64,000 nucleotides of DNA from JAMIFN01 sp964544605 (GTDB taxonomy: Bacteria; Pseudomonadota; Gammaproteobacteria; Burkholderiales; Burkholderiaceae_C): positions 52,589-116,588 of the forward strand of contig CAZJBX010000002.1 of NCBI GenBank assembly GCA_964544605.1, read 5' to 3'. The stretch's first letter is position 1, and each line of letters begins with the position of its first letter. Below are positions 30,609 to 39,561 of this stretch, in pieces. The position numbers and the translations under genes were made by a program. The notes under the pieces were generated by a model, which was not told the origin of the DNA, ran no database searches, and worked only from the letters and a program-made list of their open reading frames with translations.

Positions 30609-32594
30609 TCAAGCTTGCAATTGCTCCAATATGGCTGGATTTTCTAGCGTTGATACATCTTGCGTGATGGTTTCTCCTTTGGCGAGTTGGCGCAGTAGGC
30701 GACGCATGATTTTGCCGCTGCGGGTTTTGGGCAGGTTGTCGCCAAAGCGGATGTCTTTGGGTTTGGCGATGGGGCCGATTTCTTGGCCAACCCAAGCGCG
30801 CAGGGTTTCGGTGACGGCGCTGAGGGTGGTGGGGTCCACGGGGCGGGTGGATTTGAGCACGACGAAGGCGCAGATGGCTTCACCGGTGACATCGTCGGGG
30901 CGGCCGACAACGGCGGCTTCGGCGACATCGGGGTGGGCCACCAGTGCCGATTCGATTTCCATCGTGCCCATGCGGTGCCCTGAGACATTGATGACATCAT
31001 CGACGCGGCCCATGATGGTGAAGTAGCCTGTCTCAGGGTCGCGCACGGCGGCGTCGCCTGCCAAATAATGCCCGCCGAGTTCTTCAGGGAAGTAGGATTT
31101 TTGATAGCGCTGGGCATCGCCCCAAATGGTGCGTGCCATGGCGGGGTGGGGGCGGGTCATGACCAGATTGCCGCCCGTGCCGTGGGGCACTTCTTGCCCC
31201 GTTTCATCGACCACGGCCATGTGTACGCCGGGCAGGGGCAGGGTGCAGGAGCCGGGCACCAGCGACGTGGCGCCGGGCAGGGGAGTGATGAGGTGGCCGC
31301 CTGTTTCGGTTTGCCAGAAGGTGTCCACAATGGGGCAGCGGCCGCCGCCGACTTGCTCGTGGTACCACAGCCAGGCTTCGGGGTTGATGGGCTCGCCGAC
31401 CGAGCCCATGATGCGCAGGCTGGAGAGATCGTATTCGCGCGGGTGGGTGCTGGGTGTGCTGCTGTGCGCTTTGATGAGGGCACGGATGGCCGTGGGCGCG
31501 GTGTAGAAGATGCTGACGCGGTGGCGCTCAACCATTTGCCAAAAGCGGCCCGCATGGGGGTAGCTGGGGATGCCTTCAAAAATAAGCTGCGTGCCGCCAG
31601 CGGCCAAGGGGCCGTAGGCGACATAGCTGTGGCCTGTGACCCAGCCGATGTCGGCGGTGCACCAAAACACATCTTGCGGCTTGGCAATGGGGTCGATGTC
31701 AAAAGTCCAGAGCATGGTTTGCTGCGCCCAGAGCAAATAGCCGCCCGTGGTGTGCACCAAGCCTTTGGGCTTGCCGGTAGAGCCAGAGGTGTAGAGGATG
31801 AAGAGCGGGTGCTCGGCCTCGACCCATACGGGTTCGCAAGTGCTGGGCTGCTCGCGCACGGCCTCGGCCCAATACACATCGCGGCCCGCCTGCATGGGCA
31901 CTTTGGCCCCTGTGCGGCGGTACACAATGAGGCTGTGCACGCTGTCGCAGCCGCCCATGGCCAGGGCCTCATCCACCACGGCCTTAATCGGCAGAATTTT
32001 GCCGCCACGCACCTGCTCATCGGCGGTGATGACGGCGGCCGCGCCCGTGTCCAGCATGCGTTCGTGCAAGGATTTCGCGCTAAAGCCTGCAAACACCACG
32101 CTGTGCGTTAGCCCCAGGCGGGCGCAGGCTTGCATGGCGATGACGCCTTGCACGCTCATGGGGATGTAAATGACCACGCGGTCGCCTTTTTTCAGGCCAC
32201 GGCTTTTCAGGGCGTTGGCCAGTTGGCAGACTTCAGAGAGCAGTTGGGCGTAGCTGTATTCGCGCACCAAGCCGTCATCGCCTTCAAAAATAATGGCGCG
32301 GCGCTGGCCGTGGCCCGCCTCCACATGGCGGTCGAGGCAGTTGTAGCTGGCGTTGAGGTAGCCATCGGCAAACCAGCGGTAATGCGGCGCTTGGCGCTCG
32401 TCGAGCACTTGGGTGAAGGGCTTTTTCCAGCTGATGAGGTTGATGGCGCGTTCCTCCCAGAATTTGTCTTCCTGCGCGGCCACGCAATCGCGTAGGGCGC
32501 TGTAGTCGGCCATGCTGCCGATGCTGGCATTGCAGGCCAAATCGGGGTTGGGGGGAAAACTGCGTTTTTCTTGGCTGAGGCTGTCTATGCTCAT
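30609..32594 (-). CDS. acs: Acetyl-CoA synthetase (acetate-CoA ligase), copy 2
   Basis: 661 residues from ATG 32594 (MSIDSLSQEKRSF), with GGAGA upstream; a longer in-frame start is unlikely. Same blocks as copy 1: YTSGSTGKPKGLVHTTGGYL, GWVTGHSYVAYGPL, DTFWQTETGGH, MGRVDDVINVSGHR, KTRSGKIMRRLLR. The last 150 or so residues are almost the same as copy 1, for example TITQDVSTLENPAILEQLQA, while the first two thirds have diverged. Both copies look functional. It may be a dosage or regulation difference for acetate use; methylmalonyl-CoA mutase in the same window also fits short-chain acid metabolism. Confidence 0.96.
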   Translation of the reverse strand: MSIDSLSQEKRSFPPNPDLACNASIGSMADYSALRDCVAAQEDKFWEERAINLISWKKPFTQVLDERQAPHYRWFADGYLNASYNCLDRHVEAGHGQRRAIIFEGDDGLVREYSYAQLLSEVCQLANALKSRGLKKGDRVVIYIPMSVQGVIAMQACARLGLTHSVVFAGFSAKSLHERMLDTGAAAVITADEQVRGGKILPIKAVVDEALAMGGCDSVHSLIVYRRTGAKVPMQAGRDVYWAEAVREQPSTCEPVWVEAEHPLFILYTSGSTGKPKGLVHTTGGYLLWAQQTMLWTFDIDPIAKPQDVFWCTADIGWVTGHSYVAYGPLAAGGTQLIFEGIPSYPHAGRFWQMVERHRVSIFYTAPTAIRALIKAHSSTPSTHPREYDLSSLRIMGSVGEPINPEAWLWYHEQVGGGRCPIVDTFWQTETGGHLITPLPGATSLVPGSCTLPLPGVHMAVVDETGQEVPHGTGGNLVMTRPHPAMARTIWGDAQRYQKSYFPEELGGHYLAGDAAVRDPETGYFTIMGRVDDVINVSGHRMGTMEIESALVAHPDVAEAAVVGRPDDVTGEAICAFVVLKSTRPVDPTTLSAVTETLRAWVGQEIGPIAKPKDIRFGDNLPKTRSGKIMRRLLRQLAKGETITQDVSTLENPAILEQLQA

Positions 32595-32637
32595 GTTTTG
32601 TCTCCGTTTTAGGGCTGTTTTCTGGTTTTGTAGGGGG

Positions 32638-33207
32638 TTAAAGTCGGGCCAGGCGCTCCTCAATGGCGGCTTGGCCCAGCTCGCGCAGCAGGGCGATATT
32701 GGCCTCGTAAATGCTGTCGGGGTCGTCCATGCTGGCGGCGGCTTTGGCCACCGCGTCTTCCCGAATCAAATGCAAAGTGGGGTAGGGGCTGCGGTTGCTG
32801 TAGTGGGCGGGGTCGTCTGCGGCGCTGCCGGCAAATTCAAAGGCGGGGTGAAAGTGGGCGATTTGGATGCTGCCGCGCAGGCCCAAACGCTTGAGCTGGG
32901 CCTCGGCATGGGGCAGAAAAAGCTGCATATCAATGAACTCTGGCCAAGCTTGTGGGCAGACGATGAGGGTGGTTTCTGTCTCTTGGCGCGGCGTGGCTTG
33001 CAGCAGGGCCAGCTCGGCGGCCAGCACATCGAGCAAGGCGCTTTCATCTGCGCCGTCTGCCAGCACATAGCGGATGCGCTGGCGCACCATCTCGGCGCGG
33101 GCGAAGGGGCAGAGATTGAGGCCGACCACCATATCAGCGACCCAGTTCTGGGTGCGTGCAAGGGGGGCGGCTGGGCTGGGGGGCATTGGGGTGGCCTTGG
33201 AAATCAT
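32638..33207 (-). CDS. DUF1415 family protein
   Basis: 189 residues from ATG 33207; ATG 33186, which has AAGG upstream, is an alternative. Family features: TQNWVADMVVGLNLCPFARAEMVRQRIRYVL, TTLIVCPQAWPEFIDMQLFL, IQIAHFHPAFEFAG and YPTLHLIREDAV. The conserved CPFA cysteine is present. The function is not known. The gene lies 43 bases upstream of acs copy 2 on the same strand, so co-transcription is possible. Confidence 0.92.
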   Translation of the reverse strand: MISKATPMPPSPAAPLARTQNWVADMVVGLNLCPFARAEMVRQRIRYVLADGADESALLDVLAAELALLQATPRQETETTLIVCPQAWPEFIDMQLFLPHAEAQLKRLGLRGSIQIAHFHPAFEFAGSAADDPAHYSNRSPYPTLHLIREDAVAKAAASMDDPDSIYEANIALLRELGQAAIEERLARL

Positions 33208-33340
33208 GCGCCGTGGATGATACTCCAAATGGATTAGTTCTTAGGGTCTAGGGCTTTGCCAAGCGCATCATTTTGCGCTCTAAAATGCCGCATCCTGTTC
33301 TTTCTATGCGGCGGCCCTTGGGCTGGCGCTTGTGCGCTTT

Positions 33341-34957
33341 ATGGCTTCTTACACCACAGATGTATTGATTATTGGCTCGGGCTTGGCGGGCCTATCTGCG
33401 GCCTTGCTTTTGCCGCCGGAGATGCACATCACCGTGGTGACGAAAAAGCAGATGAGCGATGCGTCTTCCAGTTGGGCGCAAGGTGGTATAGCTGGGGTGC
33501 GCGATGCCACCGACAGCTTTGAAGCGCATATTGCCGACACCTTGGACGCTGGCGCAGGTCTGAACGATATGGCCGCCATGCGCACGGTGATTGAAGGCGC
33601 ACCCCAGGCCATCAATTGGCTGCTTGAAATGGGCGTGCCCTTTACCAAAGAGAAAGAAAGTGAGGCCCTGCATCTGACGCGCGAGGGCGGCCACAGCCAC
33701 CGCCGCATTGTGCATGTGGATGACGCCACGGGCTGGGCCGTGCAAGAGACGCTGATGCGCCAAGTGCGTGCCCGCAGCAACATCACCGTGCTGGAAAACC
33801 ACATGCTGGTGGATGTGATTTGCCAAGATGATGAAGGTGAGAGCAAACGCTGCTGGGGCGCTTATATCTTGGATGTGGTGGGTGACGAAGTGCACACCTA
33901 CACGGCGCAGCACACCGTGCTGGCCACGGGGGGCGCGGGCAAGGTGTACCGCTACACCACCAATCCCGATACCGCCACGGGCGATGGCATTGCCGTGGCT
34001 TGGCGGGCAGGTTGCCGCGTGACGAATATGGAATTCATTCAATTCCATCCCACTTGCTTGTTCCACCGCGAAGAAAACTCGTTTTTGATTACCGAGGCGG
34101 TGCGCGGCGAGGGCGGGCATTTGAAACTGCCCACCACGGGCGAGCGCTTTATGTTTGCCCATGATGAGCGCGGCGAGTTGGCCCCGCGCGACATCGTGGC
34201 GCGTGCCATTGACTTTGAGATGAAAAGGCATGGCCTGGACTGCGTGCATTTGGACATCAGCCACCAGCCGCCTGAATTTGTGCAGACCCACTTCCCCAAT
34301 ATCTACAAGCGCCTGCTGCCGCTGGGCATCGACATCACCCAAGACCCCATCCCAGTCGTGCCCGCTGCGCACTACACCTGCGGCGGCGTGCACACCGATT
34401 TGGCTGGCCGCACAGATATTGCGGGCCTGTATGCCATTGGCGAGGCCACTTACACCGGCCTGCACGGGGCGAACCGCTTGGCCAGCAATTCTTTGGTGGA
34501 GTGCATGGTGTTTGCCCGCGCTGCGGCGCAAGACATGGCGCAGCAAGCGCGTTTGCGCCCGCCTGCCCTGAAAGACTGGGACGACAGCCGTGTCACCAAC
34601 CCCGATGAGCTGGTCGTCATCACCCACAACTGGGCCGAGCTGCGCCGCTTTATGTGGAACTATGTCGGCATCGTGCGCACCAACAAGCGGCTGGAACGCG
34701 CCGCCCACCGCATTGCCCTGCTGCGCTCTGAAATCGCCGAGTTCTACCGCCACTTCCATGTCACCAAAGACCTGCTGGAGCTGCGCAATTTGGTGGAGGT
34801 GGCCGATTTGATAGTGCAAAGCGCCCAAGCGCGGCACGAGAGCCGTGGCCTGCATTACAGCCGCGACTATCCCGAGCCCGCCGCTGATTCTGTGCCCAGC
34901 GTGCGCAGCCCCCAAGGCCTTAAAGCCTGCGTGCAGGGCGGGGCAGCGGTGGGGTGA
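33341..34957 (+). CDS. nadB: L-aspartate oxidase NadB
   Basis: 538 residues from ATG 33341. Flavoenzyme that oxidises L-aspartate to iminoaspartate, first step of bacterial NAD synthesis. FAD-binding block DVLIIGSGLAGLSAALLL at the start, then SSSWAQGGIAGV, REGGHSHRRIVH, QFHPTCLF with TEAVRGEGG, and HYTCGGVHTDLAGRTDIAGLYAIGE followed by GLHGANRLASNSL. The C-terminal helical domain is complete. nadA and nadC do not adjoin it. Confidence 0.97.
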   Translation: MASYTTDVLIIGSGLAGLSAALLLPPEMHITVVTKKQMSDASSSWAQGGIAGVRDATDSFEAHIADTLDAGAGLNDMAAMRTVIEGAPQAINWLLEMGVPFTKEKESEALHLTREGGHSHRRIVHVDDATGWAVQETLMRQVRARSNITVLENHMLVDVICQDDEGESKRCWGAYILDVVGDEVHTYTAQHTVLATGGAGKVYRYTTNPDTATGDGIAVAWRAGCRVTNMEFIQFHPTCLFHREENSFLITEAVRGEGGHLKLPTTGERFMFAHDERGELAPRDIVARAIDFEMKRHGLDCVHLDISHQPPEFVQTHFPNIYKRLLPLGIDITQDPIPVVPAAHYTCGGVHTDLAGRTDIAGLYAIGEATYTGLHGANRLASNSLVECMVFARAAAQDMAQQARLRPPALKDWDDSRVTNPDELVVITHNWAELRRFMWNYVGIVRTNKRLERAAHRIALLRSEIAEFYRHFHVTKDLLELRNLVEVADLIVQSAQARHESRGLHYSRDYPEPAADSVPSVRSPQGLKACVQGGAAVG

Positions 34958-35062
34958 GGGTGGGCAGAAAATAGGCCATTTCTTGCAGTAAAATGGCGGG
35001 TTTGCCGCTTGGCTTGCTTAGTAAGCTGAGCCTCCCACATCTGCTGGTTGGAAAGGTCGCCC

Positions 35063-35218
35063 GTGTCTCTATCTACCGACGCCCTCACCCAACTGGGGAT
35101 CGTCCCAGTTGCTTGCGCCCCAGCGGCGCATCACATCGTCATGCCGGTGGTGGTGGCGCTTTTTGCACGCCTGCACCCCATGCAAAATCAGGTCTGCCAC
35201 AGCCGAACACGGCTCTAG
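35063..35218 (+). CDS. Possible small ORF in the long gap before the polyamine pair
   Basis: Starts at GTG 35063 with GGAAAGG six bases upstream and encodes 51 residues ending CHSRTRL. No family is recognised. The 363-base gap between nadB and the carboxy(nor)spermidine decarboxylase gene otherwise holds no gene; it contains GC-rich inverted segments around 35220-35275. A leader peptide or a chance ORF are both possible. Confidence 0.2.
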   Translation: MSLSTDALTQLGIVPVACAPAAHHIVMPVVVALFARLHPMQNQVCHSRTRL

Positions 35219-35320
35219 AAGCCCGCCCACTTTGGCGGCACACACAGCCCCTAGCCTTTTCTTTTTTAGGCTGGCCAGCCCTTGTGCTGCGCCCGCCCCA
35301 AGCTGTGCAACGAGAGCCTG

Positions 35321-36430
35321 ATGCAAAAGCAAGACATCCCCACCCCTTACTACCTCATTGATAAAAACGCCTTGGCGAAAAACTTGGCCGTGGCCGCGCG
35401 CCTACGAGAGCTTTCTGGGGCCAAAATCCTTTTGGCGCTCAAATGCTTTGCCACTTGGCCAGTGGCTGACTTCATGCGCGAGTATCTGGATGGCACCACC
35501 TCATCGTCTTTGTATGAACTGCGCTTGGGCCGTGAAAAATTCGGCGGCGAAACCCATGCCTATAGCGTGGGCTGGGCCGATCACGAAATCGATGAGGCCA
35601 TGGCTTATGCCGACAAAATCATCTTCAACTCCATTTCGCAATTGCAACGGTTTGCGCCGCAATCGGCCCGCCTGCCGCGTGGCTTGCGCCTCAATCCGGG
35701 TGTGAGCGCCTCAGGCTTTGATTTGGCCGACCCAGCCCGCCCCTTCAGCCGTTTGGGTGAGGGCGACCCTGAGAAAATCGCCGCCGTGCTGCCGCTGATT
35801 AGCGGTTTCATGATTCACAACAACTGCGAAAACCGCGACTTCGCCCGCTTTGATGCCTTGCTGGCCGATGTGGAAGCCCGCTACGGCCATTTGCTCGAAC
35901 AAGTGCAGTGGGTCAGCTTGGGTGGCGGCATCCACTTTACCGCGCCCGATTACCCGCTGGAGGCACTGGCCGCTCGCCTCAAAGCCTTTAGCCAGCGCTA
36001 CGGCGTGCAGGTGTTTTTAGAGCCGGGCGAGGCGGCGGTGCATGGCGCGGCCACACTGGAAGTGAGCGTGCTCGATGTGTTTGACAACGGCAAAAAAATC
36101 GCCATTGTCGATAGCTCGACCGAGGCGCATATGCTGGACTTGCTGATTTACCGCTACGAGGCCCGCATTGAGCCGAACACAGGGCCGCAGCGCTATATGG
36201 TTTGCGGCAAAACCTGTTTGGCGGGCGATGTGTTTGGCGAGTTTGCCTTTGAGCAGGCACTGGAAGTCGGCTCACGCATTTCGATTGAAGACGCGGCGGG
36301 CTACACCATGGTGAAGAAAAACTGGTTCAACGGCCTGAATATGCCCGCCATTGCCGTGAAAGAGCTGGACGGCCAACTGCGCGTGGTGCGCGAATTCACT
36401 TACCAAGACTATGTCAGCAGCTTGGGCTGA
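35321..36430 (+). CDS. nspC: Carboxynorspermidine/carboxyspermidine decarboxylase NspC
   Basis: 369 residues from ATG 35321 (MQKQDIPTPYYLIDKNAL). A PLP enzyme of the alanine-racemase fold that decarboxylates carboxyspermidine or carboxynorspermidine. Visible: PLP lysine in ILLALKCFATWPV, TSSSLYELRLG, LRLNPGVSASGFDLADP, HNNCENRDFARF, LGGGIHFT, LEPGEAAVHGAATLEV and GKTCLAGDVFGEF with the active-site Cys. It pairs with the dehydrogenase that follows 25 bases later. The pathway makes spermidine (or norspermidine) without decarboxylated SAM. Which polyamine cannot be told from the sequence. Confidence 0.95.
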   Translation: MQKQDIPTPYYLIDKNALAKNLAVAARLRELSGAKILLALKCFATWPVADFMREYLDGTTSSSLYELRLGREKFGGETHAYSVGWADHEIDEAMAYADKIIFNSISQLQRFAPQSARLPRGLRLNPGVSASGFDLADPARPFSRLGEGDPEKIAAVLPLISGFMIHNNCENRDFARFDALLADVEARYGHLLEQVQWVSLGGGIHFTAPDYPLEALAARLKAFSQRYGVQVFLEPGEAAVHGAATLEVSVLDVFDNGKKIAIVDSSTEAHMLDLLIYRYEARIEPNTGPQRYMVCGKTCLAGDVFGEFAFEQALEVGSRISIEDAAGYTMVKKNWFNGLNMPAIAVKELDGQLRVVREFTYQDYVSSLG

Positions 36431-36455
36431 TGGTGTTCAACAGGAGATTTTTGCG

Positions 36456-37712
36456 ATGAAAAAAAATGTTCTCATCATTGGCGCAGGCGGCGTGGCCCAT
36501 GTAGCAGCGCACAAATGCGCACAAAATAATGCCGAGCTGGGCGACATCCACATTGCCTCACGCACCCTGAGCAAATGCGAGGCGATTGTGGCCTCGGTGC
36601 ACGCCAAAGGCAATTTGCAGCAGCCTGGCGTGCTGCAAGCCCATGCAGTCGATGCCGCCGATGTGCAGGCCACCGCCGCATTGATTGAAAAACTGGGCGT
36701 GCAAATTGTGCTGCAACTCGGCTCGCCCTTTTTAAACATGAGCGTGATGAGCGCTTGCATAGCCACGGGCGCGGCCTATTTGGATACCGCCATCCATGAA
36801 GACCCCGCCAAAATTTGCGAAACCCCGCCTTGGTATGCCAACTACGAATGGACGCGCCGCGAAGAATGCGCCAAAGCGGGCGTGACCGCCATTGTGGGCA
36901 TGGGCTTTGATCCTGGCGTGGTCAGCGTCTATGCCAAGCTGGCGCATGACACATTGTTTGACCGCATCGACAGCATCGACATCATCGACACCAATGCGGG
37001 CAGCCACGGGCGCTATTTCGCCACCAATTTCGACCCTGAAATCAACTTCCGTGAGTTCACAGGCACGGTCTGGTCTTGGCAAAACAGCCAATGGACGGCG
37101 GGCAAGATGTTTGAAACCCGCCAAGAATGGGATTTGCCCGTGGTGGGCCGCCAGCCGACCTACCTCACTGGCCATGACGAGCTGCACTCGCTCTCGCACT
37201 TTTTCGACATCCCCGATATCCGCTTTTGGATGGGCTTCTCCGACCACTACATCAATGTCTTCACCGTGCTGAACAAGCTCGGCCTGCTCTCTGAGCAGCC
37301 CGTGGCCCTGCCCAATGGCGGCAGCGTCGTGCCCTTGCAAGTGGTCAAGGCCGTGCTGCCCGACCCCGCCTCACTCGCGCCTGATTACACCGGCAAAACC
37401 TGTATTGGCGACAAAATCGTGGGCGAGAAAGACGGCCAGCCCTACGACACCTTCATCTACAACATCTGCGACCACGCCGCCTGCTATGCAGAAGTCGGCA
37501 GCCAAGCCATCTCTTACACCGCTGGCGTGCCTGCGGCGGCAGCGGCCTTGCTGATTGCCCGTGGCGACTGGGATGTGGGCCAACTGGCCAATGTGGAAGA
37601 ACTACCGCCCTTGCCCATGCTGGAATTGCTGGAAGTCATGGGCCTGCCCACCCGCATTCAAGACGAGGCGGGGGATGAGCCCTTGCTGGAGCGCTTGGCG
37701 CAGCAGGCTTAA
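36456..37712 (+). CDS. Carboxynorspermidine/carboxyspermidine synthase (saccharopine dehydrogenase-like)
   Basis: 418 residues from ATG 36456, with AGGAG nine bases upstream. An NADPH-dependent dehydrogenase that condenses aspartate semialdehyde with putrescine or diaminopropane. N-terminal Rossmann motif VLIIGAGGVAHVAAHKCA; then SRTLSKCEAIV, LQLGSPFLNMSVMSACIATGAAYLDTAIHE, GMGFDPGVVSVYAK, DIIDTNAGSHGRYFATNFDPEINFREF and ADHAACYAEV-like ICDHAACYAEVGSQAISYT. Same operon as nspC and closed by a terminator at 37774-37817. Confidence 0.95.
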   Translation: MKKNVLIIGAGGVAHVAAHKCAQNNAELGDIHIASRTLSKCEAIVASVHAKGNLQQPGVLQAHAVDAADVQATAALIEKLGVQIVLQLGSPFLNMSVMSACIATGAAYLDTAIHEDPAKICETPPWYANYEWTRREECAKAGVTAIVGMGFDPGVVSVYAKLAHDTLFDRIDSIDIIDTNAGSHGRYFATNFDPEINFREFTGTVWSWQNSQWTAGKMFETRQEWDLPVVGRQPTYLTGHDELHSLSHFFDIPDIRFWMGFSDHYINVFTVLNKLGLLSEQPVALPNGGSVVPLQVVKAVLPDPASLAPDYTGKTCIGDKIVGEKDGQPYDTFIYNICDHAACYAEVGSQAISYTAGVPAAAAALLIARGDWDVGQLANVEELPPLPMLELLEVMGLPTRIQDEAGDEPLLERLAQQA

Positions 37713-37773
37713 AGGGCTTGAAATGACGGGGCGCTTGTGAGGACTTTTTCGCGCCCAGTCATGGCCTAGAAAG

Positions 37774-37817
37774 CGCAGCCCAAAGCGGCAATCTTAGGCC
37801 GCAAGGCTGCGTTTTTT
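37774..37817 (+). terminator. Terminator after the polyamine operon
   Basis: Outer stem CGCAGCC with GGCTGCG, inner GCGGC with GCCGC, followed by TTTTTT. It lies between two convergent transcription units (polyamine genes and msbA). Confidence 0.8.
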
Positions 37818-37827
37818 CGCCTTTTAT

Positions 37828-39561
37828 TTAAACCTGCTGAGCCTGCGCCATGTGCTGCAAGGTGGCGTAAACGCCACCAGCGGCGAGCAAATCGGCGTGG
37901 CGGCCTTCTTCCACAATGCGGCCTTGCTGCATGACCAAGATGCGGTCGGCGTGCTCGATGGTGGAGAGGCGGTGCGCGATGATGAGGGTGGTGCGGCCTT
38001 GCATCAGTGTTTTCAGCGCGGCTTGCACGGCTTTTTCAGACTGGGTATCGAGGGCGGAGGTGGCCTCATCCAGCAGCAAAATTGGCGCGTTTTTATACAG
38101 CGCGCGGGCAATGGCCACGCGCTGGCGCTGCCCGCCTGAGAGTTGCTTGCCGTTGTGCCCCACGGGGTGGTGTATGCCTTGGGGCAGGCTAGCGACAAAT
38201 TCTTCCAAATGTGCGGCTTTCAGGGCCGCTTGCACGCGTGCCTCATCAGGCTCGTCGCTCATGGCGATGTTGGCGGCCAAGCTGGTGTTGAGCAGCACCA
38301 CATCTTGGCTGACAAAGGCCAGATGCTGGCGCAGATTGCCTGTGTCCCATTCAGGCAGGGCGATGCCGTCGAGCAAGATGCGGCCCGTGCTGGGCTCTAA
38401 AAAGCGCGGCAGTAAATTCATCAAAGTGGTTTTGCCTGCGCCTGAGCTGCCGACCAAGGCAATGGTTTCGCCGGGTTGCACCTGCAAGTCAATGTGGCTG
38501 AGGGCGGGGCTTTCGGCTTGTGGGTAGTGCAGGCTGACGGCTTCAAAGCGCAAATCGCCGCGCACTTGCGCCTGTTGGTGGCTGCCGCTGGGCTCTAGCG
38601 GGGTGTTTTCCAGCATGTCCATGCCGCGCATCAGGGCCGTTAAACCCTGCACGATGCTGCCGAAAATATCGGCCGAGCGCTTGAGCGGGGCCAGTAGCAA
38701 GAGCATGGCAGTGACAAAGGCGACAAAGCCGCCGACTGTGCCGCCTTGGTGCTGGCTTTGCCACAGGGCCAAGGTGATGACACCAGAGAGCGCGAAGGCG
38801 GAGATGATTTGCGTGAGTGGACTGGTGAGTGCGTCGTTGAGCGTGGTTTTCACCATCAGCACGCGCAGGCGCTCAGACAGGCGGTTGAAGCGTTGCTCTT
38901 GCTGCGTTTGCGCCGCGTGCAGGCGCACCGAGCGCCAAGCCAACACATTTTCTTCCACCACATAGGCCAATTCATCGGTGGCCAATTGCGAGGATTTGAC
39001 GGTTTTGTGCAGGCGCTGGGCGAAAAAGTGCATGATGCCCGCCACCACGGGGAACATGGTGAGCACCAGCAGGGTCAGCATCCAGTTCAAATACAGCAAA
39101 TAGCCCAGCAGGGCGATGAGGGTGAGGCCGTCTTGCAGCACGCGAATCAGGCTTTTGATGAGGGTGCGCATACCGTTTTGCATTTCGTGCACAACGATAT
39201 TGCTCAATTGGCTGCTGCTGGCTTCGAGCGCTGTGGGGCTGACATGCTGCAAGCGCGAGAACAGGCTTTGGCGCATACGGGCCAAGCCTTTTTGTGAGAT
39301 ATAAGCGAGGCCGTATTCGGACAAAAAATTGGACATGCTGCGCACGGTGAAAACGCCGACCAAGCCCACAGGCACATACCAGAGTTTGAAGTTTTCCCCT
39401 GAAAAGCCGTTATCGAGCACGGGCTTGAGCAGGGCAGGGATGAAAGGTTCGGTGACGGCGGCCAGTACGACGCAAAACAGCACCAGCAGGGCGACCCAAT
39501 GCAAGCCTTTGAAATAGGGGAGGGTGCGGGCAAACTGGGCCCAAAATTCACGCAAAGACAT
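37828..39561 (-). CDS. msbA: Lipid A/phospholipid export ABC transporter MsbA
   Basis: 577 residues from ATG 39561 (MSLREFWAQF). Fused half-transporter: six helices in the first 320 residues, then an ATPase domain with Walker A GSSGAGKTT, Q-loop, signature LSGGQRQRVAIARAL, Walker B ILLLDEATSALD and switch His in IAHRLSTIEHAD. MsbA flips lipid A-core to the outer leaflet of the inner membrane. Its start lies within the end of the metallo-hydrolase gene (14-base overlap), the last gene of dapA-bamC-MBL-msbA. Confidence 0.9.
   Translation of the reverse strand: MSLREFWAQFARTLPYFKGLHWVALLVLFCVVLAAVTEPFIPALLKPVLDNGFSGENFKLWYVPVGLVGVFTVRSMSNFLSEYGLAYISQKGLARMRQSLFSRLQHVSPTALEASSSQLSNIVVHEMQNGMRTLIKSLIRVLQDGLTLIALLGYLLYLNWMLTLLVLTMFPVVAGIMHFFAQRLHKTVKSSQLATDELAYVVEENVLAWRSVRLHAAQTQQEQRFNRLSERLRVLMVKTTLNDALTSPLTQIISAFALSGVITLALWQSQHQGGTVGGFVAFVTAMLLLLAPLKRSADIFGSIVQGLTALMRGMDMLENTPLEPSGSHQQAQVRGDLRFEAVSLHYPQAESPALSHIDLQVQPGETIALVGSSGAGKTTLMNLLPRFLEPSTGRILLDGIALPEWDTGNLRQHLAFVSQDVVLLNTSLAANIAMSDEPDEARVQAALKAAHLEEFVASLPQGIHHPVGHNGKQLSGGQRQRVAIARALYKNAPILLLDEATSALDTQSEKAVQAALKTLMQGRTTLIIAHRLSTIEHADRILVMQQGRIVEEGRHADLLAAGGVYATLQHMAQAQQV

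Noticed and set aside
33392..34915. A 507-codon open frame on the minus strand
   Set aside because: It lies entirely antisense to nadB, which is certain; it has no recognisable domain and reflects the codon bias of a high-GC gene.
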